Part shown: positions 23,967 to 32,055 of the stretch, piece after piece
Numbering within the stretch: position 1 is the first letter of the stretch
How the letters are laid out: every line of letters starts with the position of its first letter
NCBI RefSeq assembly: GCF_023631325.1
Contig: NZ_JALQDG010000041.1
Span: 186,001 to 250,000, forward strand
Source of the DNA: Caballeronia sp. INDeC2
Lineage (GTDB): Bacteria > Pseudomonadota > Gammaproteobacteria > Burkholderiales > Burkholderiaceae
Direction: 5' to 3'
Length of the DNA stretch: 64,000 nt
Notes under the pieces: generated by a model
Seen by the model: only the letters and a program-made list of their open reading frames with translations
Told to the model about the DNA's origin: nothing
Databases searched by the model: none
Translations under genes and position numbers: made by a program

Positions 23967-24678
23967 GGTCGACGATATTCACAAGAGCTTCGGCTCCAAT
24001 CATGTTCTCAAGGGCGTGTCGTTCGAAGTCAACAAGGGCGAGATGATCGCCGTGATCGGCGCGAGCGGCTCGGGCAAGAGCACGGCGCTGCGCTGCATTG
24101 ACAGGCTCGAGACGATCGACCAGGGGCAGATCGAAGTGTGCGGCATTCGCGTCGACGATCCGAAAGTCGATCTGCATTTGTTGCGCCGCGAAGTGGGCAT
24201 CGTGTTTCAAAGCTATAACCTCTTTGCGCATCTGACGGTGGAAGAGAACATCATGCTTGCGCTGCGTCATGTGAAGAAGATGTCGAGCGACGAAGCGCGA
24301 CGTATCGCGATGAACGTGCTGGAGCAGGTCGGTCTCGCACAGAAGGCCGATGCGTATCCCGAACAATTGTCAGGCGGACAGCAGCAGCGCGTGGCGATAG
24401 CGCGCTCGCTCGCGATGTCGCCGAAGGTGATGCTGTTCGACGAAGTGACGTCGGCGCTCGATCCGCAACTGACGGGCGAAGTGCTGCGCGTGATGGAAGA
24501 CCTCGCGGCCGACGGCATGACGATGCTGCTTGTCACGCACGAGATGGCGTTCGCCAAGCGAGTCGCGGATCGCATCATCTACATGCATCAGGGCAAGGTG
24601 TGGGAAGTGGGCGACGGCAGCATGCTCGATGCGCCGCGCACGCCCGAACTGCGCGCATTTCTCGATAACGGACTTTGA
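23950..24678 (+). CDS. Polar-amino-acid-type ABC transporter ATP-binding protein
   Basis: A 242-residue ATPase of the GlnQ/HisP class. Walker A is GASGSGKST (about residues 37-45), the Q-loop is in VGIVFQSYNLFAHLTVEENI, the signature is LSGGQQQRVAIARSLAM, Walker B is VMLFDEVTSALDP and the switch histidine is in LLVTHEMAFAKRVADRI. All catalytic residues are intact. Its start lies inside the end of the second permease gene (17-base overlap), so translation is coupled. The D-loop sequence VTSALDP with Val in place of Ala/Pro is common in this class. Confidence 0.94.
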   Translation: MSAIVKVDDIHKSFGSNHVLKGVSFEVNKGEMIAVIGASGSGKSTALRCIDRLETIDQGQIEVCGIRVDDPKVDLHLLRREVGIVFQSYNLFAHLTVEENIMLALRHVKKMSSDEARRIAMNVLEQVGLAQKADAYPEQLSGGQQQRVAIARSLAMSPKVMLFDEVTSALDPQLTGEVLRVMEDLAADGMTMLLVTHEMAFAKRVADRIIYMHQGKVWEVGDGSMLDAPRTPELRAFLDNGL

Positions 24679-24734
24679 TATCCGCGGCATTCCTATCCAG
24701 CAACATGCAGCATCAATAACGACGGAGACTCGAC

Positions 24735-25532
24735 TTGAAAGCGAAGACAATCATTGCACGCGCGGCCCTCGCAACTTTGATGATGGCAGGCGCGGTGCAC
24801 AGCGCGATGGCCGATCAACTCGACGACATCAAGAAGGCGGGCGTCGTGCGCGTCGCGATCGCGATCGGCACGCCGCTCTTCAGCTATGCGGATCAGAACC
24901 TGAAGCCCGCGGGATCGGACGTGGATACGGCCACCGCTCTCGCGAAGGATCTCGGCGTGAAGCTCGAGCTCGTGCAAATCACCAATGCCGCGCGCATTCC
25001 GACCCTGCAAGCGAAGCGCGCGGACCTCGTCATATCTTCGCTATCGGTCACGCCGGAGCGCGCGAAAGTGGTCGATTTCTCGAACCCGTATGCGGTGATC
25101 TCGATCATCGTCGGCGGCGTGAAGACGATCAAGGTGAAGGATTATGCGGACCTCGACGGCAAGACCATCGGGCTCACGCGCGCCACGGTGAACGACACGC
25201 TCACGACGCAACAGGCGAAGGGCGCGCAGATCCAACGCTATGAGGACGACGCGACGCTCATCACATCGATGGTCACAGGTCAGGTCGAGCTTTTCTCCAG
25301 CACGCCTTCGAACCTGAAGGAAATGCAGGATCGCGCGCCGCAACGCAACATCGAGATGAAGTTCGAGCAGAAGACCTTCGATCTGGGCATCGCGATGAAC
25401 AAGGATCAGCCGCGTTTGAAGGAATGGGTGAACAACTGGGTCGGTACGAACATGAAGAACGGGAACTTGAATACGATTTACAAGAAGTACCACGGCCGGG
25501 ATTTACCGGATGCGGTGCGCAAGGGCGCCTGA
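24735..25532 (+). CDS. Family 3 extracellular solute-binding protein
   Basis: A 265-residue periplasmic binding protein of the SBP_bac_3 family. Signal peptide MKAKTIIARAALATLMMAGAVHSAMA, cleaved near residue 26. The mature part has VRVAIAIGTPLFSYADQNLKPAGSDVDTATALAKDLGVKLELVQ, NAARIPTLQAKRADLVISSLSVTPERAKVVDFSNPY and KTIGLTRATVNDT, the usual two-lobed layout. It is the last gene of the importer operon, 56 bases after the ATPase, followed by a clear terminator (25570-25602). The ligand-binding Asp/Arg pair of amino-acid binders (P-E-R-A; D near 160) is partly retained, so an amino acid or a related carboxylate remains likely. Confidence 0.92.
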   Translation: MKAKTIIARAALATLMMAGAVHSAMADQLDDIKKAGVVRVAIAIGTPLFSYADQNLKPAGSDVDTATALAKDLGVKLELVQITNAARIPTLQAKRADLVISSLSVTPERAKVVDFSNPYAVISIIVGGVKTIKVKDYADLDGKTIGLTRATVNDTLTTQQAKGAQIQRYEDDATLITSMVTGQVELFSSTPSNLKEMQDRAPQRNIEMKFEQKTFDLGIAMNKDQPRLKEWVNNWVGTNMKNGNLNTIYKKYHGRDLPDAVRKGA

Positions 25533-25860
25533 GTTAGGCAATCCGACGATCAAAGTAGAGAAAGCACAGCGGGGCCGATCGACTCGGCCCCGTTTGTCGT
25601 TTGCATTTCGCATACAAGATTCCGCGGCGATAGTGCATTCGAAAGACCGCTATGTGCGGCACTCGAAAGCCCTGTGCAAGCCACGCTGAATCGCCGCTGC
25701 CATGCGGTTTCGCCACCGTTCAAGACAAGCCGCCGCGCTCCGGCGTACACTCGCTTTGCGTTTTGAATCCTGCATGCATTGAGCCATAACGGGTGTAGGG
25801 CGCCGCTCTGCCCGCGCATCCGCCATTCATTGGACTCCCTCTCTTCATCACAGGAACATC
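25533..25860. other. Intergenic region before poxB
   Basis: 328 bases without a supported gene. It holds the terminator at 25570-25602 and the poxB promoter. A GCATGC occurs at 25772-25777, and AGGAA precedes the poxB start. Short open frames here have no ribosome site. Confidence 0.5.
25570..25602 (+). terminator. Rho-independent terminator of the ABC importer operon
   Basis: CGGGGCCGA pairs with TCGGCCCCG (25570-25578 with 25584-25592) around a 5-base loop, followed by TTTGTCGTTT. It lies 38 bases after the binding-protein stop. Confidence 0.85.
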
Positions 25861-27582
25861 ATGGCCAAGAACACGGTAGCGGATTATCTGGCGAAGACGC
25901 TTGCGGCAGCGGGCGTCGAACGCATCTGGGGTGTCACGGGCGACAGCTTGAACGGACTTGCATTCAGTCTCGATCGCGTGGGCTCGATACGCTGGATGCA
26001 TACGCGTCACGAAGAAGCGGCCGCCTTCGCAGCGGGCACGGATGCAGCCGCCACGGGCAAGCTCGCCGTGTGCGCCGGGAGTTGCGGGCCGGGCAATCTG
26101 CATCTCATCAATGGGCTGTACGACTGCCATCGCAATCATCAACCCGTGCTCGCCATCGCCGCGCATATCCCGTCGACCGAGATCGGACTGGGCTACTTCC
26201 AGGAGACGCATCCGCAGGAGTTGTTCAAGGAATGCAGCCACTTTGTCGAACTGGTGTCGAATGCCTCGCAGTTTCCACGCGTGCTAGAACGTGCGATGCG
26301 CACGGCGCTCGATCAGCGCGGCGTCGCGGTCATCGTGTTGCCGGGCGATGTCGCATTGAGCGAAGGTCCGAGCGTCGAGCCGCGCTGGACCGCGAGTTCG
26401 CCGGGCGCGATCGTGCCGTCCGATGCCGATCTCGGCAAACTCGCCGACCTGCTGAACGGCTGCGAAGCGGTGACGATCATGTGCGGCAGCGGCGTCGCCG
26501 GCTCGCACGACGAAGTCGTCAAGCTTGCCGATACGCTCGGCGCGCCCATCGTGCATGCGCTGCGCGGCAAGCAGTTCATCGAGTACGACAATCCGTTCGA
26601 TGTCGGCATGACGGGGCTCATCGGCTTCAGCTCGGGCTATCACGCGATGATGTCGTGTGATACGTTGCTTCTGCTCGGCTGCGATTTTCCGTATCGTCCG
26701 TTCTATCCGCCGCATGCGAAGATCGTGCAGATCGACTGGCGTGGCTCGCAATTGGGACGTCGCGCGCCGCTCGAAATGGGGCTCGTTGGCACGATCAAGG
26801 AAACGCTTACGGCGCTTCTGCCCAAGCTTCAGCGCAAGGGCGAACGGCGTTTCCTGGAGAATGCGCTCAGGCACTATGCGACCGCTCGCAAGGACCTCGA
26901 CGATCTCGCGACGCCGTCCGCGCCAGGACGTCCGATCCATCCGCAATATCTCACGAAGCTCGTCGATGAGATTGCCGCCGAAGACGCGATCTTTACCGTG
27001 GACGTCGGCACGCCGACGCTCTGGGCCGCGCGCTATCTGACGATGAACGGCAAGCGCCAGTTGCACGGCTCGTTCAATCACGGCTCGATGGCCAACGCGA
27101 TGCCACAGGCGCTCGGCGTGCAGGCCGCGCAACCGCAACGTCAGGTGGTATCGCTGTCGGGCGATGGCGGCCTCTCGATGTTGCTCGGCGATCTTCTCTC
27201 CGCCGTGCAACTCGAATTGCCGATCAAGGTCGTCGTGTTCAACAACAGTCTGCTCGGCTTCGTGTCGATGGAACTGAAGGCGGGCGGTTATCTCGACACC
27301 AACGTTGATCTAAGCAAGACCGATTTCTCGCAGATCGCGAAGGGTGCGGGCATCTGGTCGGTGCGCGTGGAAGAGTCGGAGCAACTCGAAAACGCCTTGC
27401 GGGAAGCGTTCGCGCACAAGGGACCGGCGGTGGTCGATGTCGTCACATCGAAGCATGAGCTCGCGATGCCGCCGACCATCGAGTTGTCGCAGGCTAAAGG
27501 CTTCAGTCTCTACATGTTGCGAGCGATCCTGAGCGGGCGCGGCGATGAAATCGTCGAACTCGCGCGCACGAACCTGCGTTGA
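25861..27582 (+). CDS. poxB: Ubiquinone-dependent pyruvate dehydrogenase (pyruvate oxidase)
   Basis: A 573-residue thiamine-diphosphate flavoenzyme that decarboxylates pyruvate to acetate and CO2 and passes electrons to ubiquinone at the membrane. N-terminal Pyr domain with GDSLNGL and HEEAAAFAAG (the catalytic Glu); central FAD-binding domain (CGSGVAGSHDEVVKLADTLGAP; VQIDWRGSQLGRRAPLEMGLVG); C-terminal PP domain with the GDGGLSML...VVFNNSLLG thiamine-diphosphate/Mg motif. The tail GFSLYMLRAILSGRGDEIVELA is like the membrane-binding peptide of E. coli PoxB, and the length is nearly the same. In many bacteria this enzyme serves stationary-phase or low-oxygen growth. The adjacent hydrolase gene starts 14 bases after the stop. 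Confidence 0.95.
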   Translation: MAKNTVADYLAKTLAAAGVERIWGVTGDSLNGLAFSLDRVGSIRWMHTRHEEAAAFAAGTDAAATGKLAVCAGSCGPGNLHLINGLYDCHRNHQPVLAIAAHIPSTEIGLGYFQETHPQELFKECSHFVELVSNASQFPRVLERAMRTALDQRGVAVIVLPGDVALSEGPSVEPRWTASSPGAIVPSDADLGKLADLLNGCEAVTIMCGSGVAGSHDEVVKLADTLGAPIVHALRGKQFIEYDNPFDVGMTGLIGFSSGYHAMMSCDTLLLLGCDFPYRPFYPPHAKIVQIDWRGSQLGRRAPLEMGLVGTIKETLTALLPKLQRKGERRFLENALRHYATARKDLDDLATPSAPGRPIHPQYLTKLVDEIAAEDAIFTVDVGTPTLWAARYLTMNGKRQLHGSFNHGSMANAMPQALGVQAAQPQRQVVSLSGDGGLSMLLGDLLSAVQLELPIKVVVFNNSLLGFVSMELKAGGYLDTNVDLSKTDFSQIAKGAGIWSVRVEESEQLENALREAFAHKGPAVVDVVTSKHELAMPPTIELSQAKGFSLYMLRAILSGRGDEIVELARTNLR

Positions 27583-27595
27583 GCGAGACAGCGCA

Positions 27596-28450
27596 ATGAG
27601 CGAAACGAAAGGCAGCTTGCCGCTCGATCATGTTTTCGACTTCGAAGGACAGGCCGTGCGCTACGGCGTGATCGGCGAGGGGGCGCCGCTCGTGCTGGTG
27701 CATGGAACGCCGTTTTCGTCGCAAGTATGGCGGCGTATCGCGCCGATTGCGGCCCGCTCGCGGCGCGTGCATTACTTCGATCTGCTGGGTTATGGCGTGT
27801 CGGACATGCGCGACGGACAGGATGTTTCGCTCGGCGTGCAAAACCGCTTGCTGGCAGCGCTTATCGCGCACTGGAGCGCCGGCTGGAATGGCGCATCGCC
27901 CGAGGTGCTCGCGCATGACTTCGGCGGCGCGACATCGCTCAGGGCGGCGCTGTTGAACGGCTGCGCGTATCGTTCGTTGGTGCTCGTCGATCCCGTTGCC
28001 GTGGCGCCTTGGGGGTCGCCCTTCGTGCGTCATGTGCGTCAGCATGAAGCCGCGTTCGCAGGTGTGCCGCCGTACATGCATTGCGCGATGCTCGATGCTT
28101 ATCTGCAAGGCGCGGTGCATCGAAAGTTGCCGGAAGAGACGTTGCTCATTTATACGCGGCCTTGGACGGGCGAAAAGGGACAGGCCGCGTTCTATCGGCA
28201 GATTGCGCAGATGGATCAGCGTTTTACGGATGAAGTGCAATCGCGCTACGGCGAATTGACGTGCCCTGTGTCGATTCTCTGGGGCGAGGAAGACGAATGG
28301 ATACCGGTCGAGCGCGGCGTCGAACTCGCGTCGCTGATTCCGCATGCACGCTTCACGCGCGTACCCGGATCAGGACATCTGATGCAGGAAGACGCGCCCG
28401 AGGCGATCGTCGGCGAATGGCTGACGTTCACGAGCGCGATCGAACCGTGA
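27596..28450 (+). CDS. Alpha/beta hydrolase with Asp nucleophile (dehalogenase/epoxide-hydrolase-like)
   Basis: A 284-residue alpha/beta-hydrolase-fold enzyme. Oxyanion-hole segment VLVHGTPFSSQVWR; the nucleophile elbow reads AHDFGGATS, so the nucleophile is Asp108 and not the usual Ser; the acid is probably in GEEDEWIPVE and the base is His in PGSGHLMQED. An Asp nucleophile in HDxGG is the mark of haloalkane and fluoroacetate dehalogenases and epoxide hydrolases. The ATG at 27596 follows the poxB stop by 14 bases, suggesting one transcript. Its stop is 7 bases from the end of the convergent DUF899 gene. Substrate unknown. Confidence 0.88.
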   Translation: MSETKGSLPLDHVFDFEGQAVRYGVIGEGAPLVLVHGTPFSSQVWRRIAPIAARSRRVHYFDLLGYGVSDMRDGQDVSLGVQNRLLAALIAHWSAGWNGASPEVLAHDFGGATSLRAALLNGCAYRSLVLVDPVAVAPWGSPFVRHVRQHEAAFAGVPPYMHCAMLDAYLQGAVHRKLPEETLLIYTRPWTGEKGQAAFYRQIAQMDQRFTDEVQSRYGELTCPVSILWGEEDEWIPVERGVELASLIPHARFTRVPGSGHLMQEDAPEAIVGEWLTFTSAIEP

Positions 28451-28456
28451 TTGCTT

Positions 28457-29251
28457 TCACCCCTTGTTTTTAGCGCTCTCTGCGCGAAATGCCGCTTCGC
28501 CCGCGTCGGATACTTCGACCCATTTTCTATCGGGCGGCGCAGCGTCGATATAGCTGTCGTGCCAGTTCCACCACTTGTAGGTCTGTGTCTGCGGATAACC
28601 TTCAGGCGAGTCTTCCCACAGCTCCTGACGCCCGAGCGGCGTGATGTCGAGATAGTTCCACGTATTGCCCATCTGCTCGTCGCCGCGATTGTTGAGGAAG
28701 TACGTGCGGAATACCTGATCTCCATTGCGGAAGAACACGTTCGTGCCGTGCCATTCGTCGACGCCGAAGTCGGCATCGAAGCTATCCGTCAATGTGAACC
28801 ACGGAATGTCCCAGCCCATGCGTTCCTTCAGCCGCGCGATGTGTTCTTGCGGTGCACGCGATACGAATACGAGCGTGGTGTCGCGTGCATTCAGATGCGC
28901 AACATGAGCGACCTGATCGGCGACGAGCGAGCATCCCCGGCATGCATGCTCGGGCCAGCCGAACACGCCGGGTTCATAGAACGCACGATAGACGATCAAC
29001 TGACGCCGTCCGTCGAAGAGATCGATAAAACTTGTCTTGCCGTCCGGACCTTCGAACATATAGTCCGTTTTCACGGCCATCCACGGCATGCGGCGGCGCT
29101 CGGCGGCGAGCGCGTCGCGTGCGCGCGTGCTGGCCTTTTCCTTCACGAGCAAGTGTTGACGCGCCGCTTCCCACGCCTCTTGCGACACGACGGGCGGCGT
29201 GCGCATTTCAGTACGCGCGCTCGCCGTTCCTTTTTCGTCTGATGTAGTCAT
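28457..29251 (-). CDS. DUF899 thioredoxin-like protein
   Basis: A 264-residue protein of the DUF899 family, which has a thioredoxin-like fold. Typical blocks are VSQEAWEAARQHLLVKEKASTRARDALAAERRRMPW, TSFIDLFDGRRQLIVYRAFYEP, and the CRGC redox-like pair in EHACRGCSLVADQVAHV. The C-terminal NTWNYLDITPLGRQE and YKWWNWHDSY are also characteristic. Peroxidase or disulfide activity is inferred for the family but, to my knowledge, not settled. No signal peptide. The ATG has AGGAGG eleven bases upstream. It is convergent with the alpha/beta hydrolase gene, and the 158-base region upstream (29252-29409) contains no gene. Confidence 0.9.
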   Translation of the reverse strand: MTTSDEKGTASARTEMRTPPVVSQEAWEAARQHLLVKEKASTRARDALAAERRRMPWMAVKTDYMFEGPDGKTSFIDLFDGRRQLIVYRAFYEPGVFGWPEHACRGCSLVADQVAHVAHLNARDTTLVFVSRAPQEHIARLKERMGWDIPWFTLTDSFDADFGVDEWHGTNVFFRNGDQVFRTYFLNNRGDEQMGNTWNYLDITPLGRQELWEDSPEGYPQTQTYKWWNWHDSYIDAAPPDRKWVEVSDAGEAAFRAESAKNKG

Positions 29252-29409
29252 GGCTTTTGCAACCTCCTGAGTTGTTCTCCGTGCAATCAGTGTGAACTCG
29301 AAAGCGAATGACCGGGAGTAACAAGTGTGACGGCATTTTCATGGAGGTTGTTTGTACGTTCTTCATGATGCCGACCGCGTGCGTTCCACGATCGGCGAGC
29401 GAACATCGT

Positions 29410-29919
29410 TCAGGCCCACGAGGCACGCAGTGCGTGCATCGTTTTCCAGTAGGTGAAGAAGCGTCCGGCGAACATGCCCGCAACGACGCCCGACACCGCT
29501 GCATCGATGACCGCATACATCGCGAGCGCCGACAGGTTCGTCACGGTCGCCATTTCGATGCCGATCCAGAACTTCGCGATAAACGTAGCGGCGATCAGCA
29601 GCAAGGGCACGATCGACCCCGGCAGCATGACGGTACGAGCCATCGGATCGGCAATGAAGCGACTGCGGCTCGCGTTGAACACGCCACCCGTGAAGCCTAC
29701 GCCGAGCGCGACGATCCACGCAGCGACCGCAGCCCAGCCCACGACAGGCGATGAAACCAGATGCGAGATACCCATGCCCGCGAAAATCAGCGGGATGATT
29801 GCGAGTTTCGAAAGCGGCGTGGTGCTGGCCTGCATTGCCTTGATGCCGCGATACAAGAGAAACGCGAGCAGCACCCAGACCCATGTCGGTGTGCCTTGAA
29901 TGATGGCGATCGGTGTCAT
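29410..29919 (-). CDS. Four/five-helix membrane protein (DUF6622-like)
   Basis: A 169-residue integral membrane protein with about five hydrophobic helices: TPTWVWVLLAFLLYRGIKAMQ at the start, LAIIPLIFAGMGISHLV, AAWIVALGVGFTGGVF, MLPGSIVPLLLIAATFIAKF and AMYAVIDAAVSGVVAGMFAG. The short RSRFIADPMARTVMLPGS loop is conserved in similar Burkholderia proteins as far as I recall. Two ATGs lie next to an AAGGAG: the first directly abuts it, so the second, at 29919, six bases away, is the better start. No catalytic motif is seen; function unknown. Neighbours are unrelated. Confidence 0.75.
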   Translation of the reverse strand: MTPIAIIQGTPTWVWVLLAFLLYRGIKAMQASTTPLSKLAIIPLIFAGMGISHLVSSPVVGWAAVAAWIVALGVGFTGGVFNASRSRFIADPMARTVMLPGSIVPLLLIAATFIAKFWIGIEMATVTNLSALAMYAVIDAAVSGVVAGMFAGRFFTYWKTMHALRASWA

Positions 29920-30232
29920 GTTCATCTCCTTCAGACCGGTTGTTTGATGCGCATCTTGCCGCCGAAGAATTAGCTGCGAATGAGTTGGGTGAGCAGCTCG
30001 CTGATATCGCGTGAATTAAGCGCTTCCCGAATGCCGGCTTCGCGCCGGGTAAAATGCGATGCCTGTCCGCTGCTTCGGCCAACGATGCGTAACCCGCGCG
30101 TTTCCGGCGTCGCGGGCCGCGTCCGCCCCACGAAGGCAAACATCCATCCGTCTGCGCCCGTCCGGTCATCCCGCGTACCGCCGCTTTCGCTGAACCACAC
30201 ACGACACGCAACGACATTCGAGGATTGCTTTC
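29920..30232. other. Intergenic region before the PanS-like symporter
   Basis: 313 bases between divergent genes. I see no ORF with a ribosome site, no terminator hairpin and no clear palindrome. It should contain two promoters. GAGGA at about 30219 serves as the symporter's ribosome site. Confidence 0.4.
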
Positions 30233-31192
30233 ATGCTTGCCCGCATCACCCGCCTTTTCCCGGTCTGGGCTGTACTCGTTTCCATCGCCGCCTACAGCGC
30301 GCCTTCGTCCGTGACGGGCATCGCGCCGCACGTCACGACGCTTCTGACGATCATCATGCTGTCGATGGGCGTCACGCTTTCCATCGACGATTTCAGGCGC
30401 GTGTTCACGCGCCCCGCGCCGGTCATCGCGGGGATCGTGCTGCATTACCTCGTCATGCCGCTTGCGGCATGGGCCATCGCGAAAGCGCTGCGCATGCCGC
30501 CCGATCTGACGGCGGGCATGGTGCTCGTCGGCAGCGTGGCGAGCGGCACGGCGTCGAACGTGATGATCTATCTCGCGCGTGGCGATGTGGCGCTGTCCGT
30601 CACGATCAGCGCGTTGTCGACGCTCGTCGGCGTGTTCGCCACGCCGCTCCTCACGCGGCTTTATGTCGATGCATCGATCGCTGTCGACGTACACGGCATG
30701 TTGATGAGCATCGTGCAGATCGTCGCGCTGCCGATCGTCATCGGGCTCGTCGTGAATCATCTCTTCGGCAAGCTCGTGCGCAAGATCAAATGGGCGTTGC
30801 CGCTCGTGTCGATGGTATCGATCCTGCTGATCATCGCGGCGGTCGTCGGCGGCACGCAGAAGAGCATCGCGTCGGTGGGCGTGGTCGTCGCGGTGGGCGT
30901 GGTGCTGCACAACGGCATCGGTCTTCTGGGCGGCTACTGGGGCGGCCGTCTGCTCGGCTTCGATGAAGCCGTCTGCCGCACGCTCGCGATCGAAGTCGGC
31001 ATGCAGAACTCGGGCCTCGCGGCAACGCTCGGCAAGCTGTATTTCACGCCGATCGCGGCTTTGCCCGGCGCATTGTTCTCCGTGTGGCATAACTTGTCGG
31101 GATCCATGCTCGCGGGCTATTGGGCAGGACGCCCGGCGAAAGGCTCCACGCGCGACACTGATGCAGAAGGCGTCGTCGCGCGACAGAATTGA
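30233..31192 (+). CDS. Bile acid:sodium symporter family protein (PanS-like)
   Basis: A 319-residue transporter of the BASS family with about nine to ten helices. The hallmark LLTIIMLSMGVTLSIDDFRRVFTRP near residue 40-60 and the crossover motif LVGSVASGTASNVMIYLARGDVALSVTISALSTLVGVFATPLLT (about 100-145) are clear, as is EVGMQNSGLAATLGKLYF in the second half. In bacteria, PanS of this family moves ketopantoate; others move pyruvate or other small carboxylates. Sodium sites are suggested by the E/Q in the crossover helices. Transcribed alone, with a rho-independent terminator at 31221-31248. Confidence 0.88.
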   Translation: MLARITRLFPVWAVLVSIAAYSAPSSVTGIAPHVTTLLTIIMLSMGVTLSIDDFRRVFTRPAPVIAGIVLHYLVMPLAAWAIAKALRMPPDLTAGMVLVGSVASGTASNVMIYLARGDVALSVTISALSTLVGVFATPLLTRLYVDASIAVDVHGMLMSIVQIVALPIVIGLVVNHLFGKLVRKIKWALPLVSMVSILLIIAAVVGGTQKSIASVGVVVAVGVVLHNGIGLLGGYWGGRLLGFDEAVCRTLAIEVGMQNSGLAATLGKLYFTPIAALPGALFSVWHNLSGSMLAGYWAGRPAKGSTRDTDAEGVVARQN

Positions 31193-31220
31193 GCGTTCGC
31201 ACGCAATCGAGTGAACCTAG

Positions 31221-31248
31221 AAACGCGCCCACGCCGGCGCGTTTTTTT
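31221..31248 (+). terminator. Rho-independent terminator after the PanS-like gene
   Basis: AACGCGCC (31222-31229) pairs with GGCGCGTT (31236-31243) around a 6-base loop and is followed by a run of T. It also touches the end of the convergent thioredoxin gene. Confidence 0.85.
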
Positions 31249-31822
31249 AACCCTTCTTGTCGTTCAATCCAAGCAGCCCGCGAATCGTTTCTTCGGTTTG
31301 CGCATAGCGCCCTTCGCCGAAGTGCGTGTACACGATCTTGCCGTTCTGATCGATCAGATAAAGCGCGGGCCAATACTGGTTGTTATACGCATTCCACGTT
31401 GCGTATCGATTGTCCTGCGCGACAGGATATTCGATCCCATACTTGGCGATAGCTTTCCTGAGGTTGCCGGTATCGCGCTCGAATGAATACTCGGGCGTAT
31501 GCACGCCGACCACGACGAGCCCTTTATCCCGATAGCGCGCATACCAGTCCTTCACGTGCGGCAGCGTATGCGCGCAGTTGATGCAATCGAAGGTCCAGAA
31601 ATCGACGAGCACGACCTTGCCGCGCAACTGCGCGAGATCGAGCGGCGCGCTATTGATCCAGTTATCGATGCCGGTAAAGTCGGGCGCTTGCGTGCCGGTC
31701 TGCTGCGTCGTATTCATACCGGCCGCGGAATCGGTCGATGAAAAAGCGGTGAGCGCCGCGACGGCGCCGAGTGCGGCGACCATCGCAGTGGAGACGGCGG
31801 CGATCTTGAGTCGAGCGAGCAT
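31247..31822 (-). CDS. TlpA-like periplasmic thioredoxin
   Basis: A 191-residue exported thiol-disulfide protein. The N-terminus (KIAAVSTAMVAALGAVAALTAFSS) is a signal peptide or anchor. The thioredoxin domain spans about 50-185: LRGKVVLVDFWTFDCINCAHTLPHVKDWY, with active-site CINC, then VVVGVHTPEYSFERDTGNLRKA and the cis-Pro segment NQYWPALYLIDQNG. It closely resembles the thioredoxin domain inside the DipZ protein encoded divergently (32056-33810): the same CINC, HTPE(Y/F)xFERDTGN and YGI(E/W) stretches. The ATG has AAGGAG eight bases upstream. Likely reduces periplasmic disulfides or works with the DipZ protein. Confidence 0.9.
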   Translation of the reverse strand: MLARLKIAAVSTAMVAALGAVAALTAFSSTDSAAGMNTTQQTGTQAPDFTGIDNWINSAPLDLAQLRGKVVLVDFWTFDCINCAHTLPHVKDWYARYRDKGLVVVGVHTPEYSFERDTGNLRKAIAKYGIEYPVAQDNRYATWNAYNNQYWPALYLIDQNGKIVYTHFGEGRYAQTEETIRGLLGLNDKKG

Positions 31823-32055
31823 GGCGGGTTCTCCTTTCGGTTGGACGTTGGAGCGTATTGAAGCGCGTGGATGTATCGGGCGCTTGTCCCGTTTGTATCG
31901 CCATGTATCCGGCGGCACGGCCGATACACGACGATGCGTTTCTGAAATCCTCGCGATACATGAGGGCGCTGGAATACGTCACATGGCCTGATGTGCCGTA
32001 TTCCCCGGCGTCCGATGCCGGTCCGTCCAACCGATTTCCACGGGAAACCGATCTC

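Noticed and set aside
29363..31090. Long reverse-strand open frame (575 codons), rich in Arg and His, opposite the symporter and membrane-protein genes
   Set aside because: Its composition (R, H, D, E) is that of an antisense frame in GC-rich DNA, it has no recognisable domain, and the opposite frames encode clear families.
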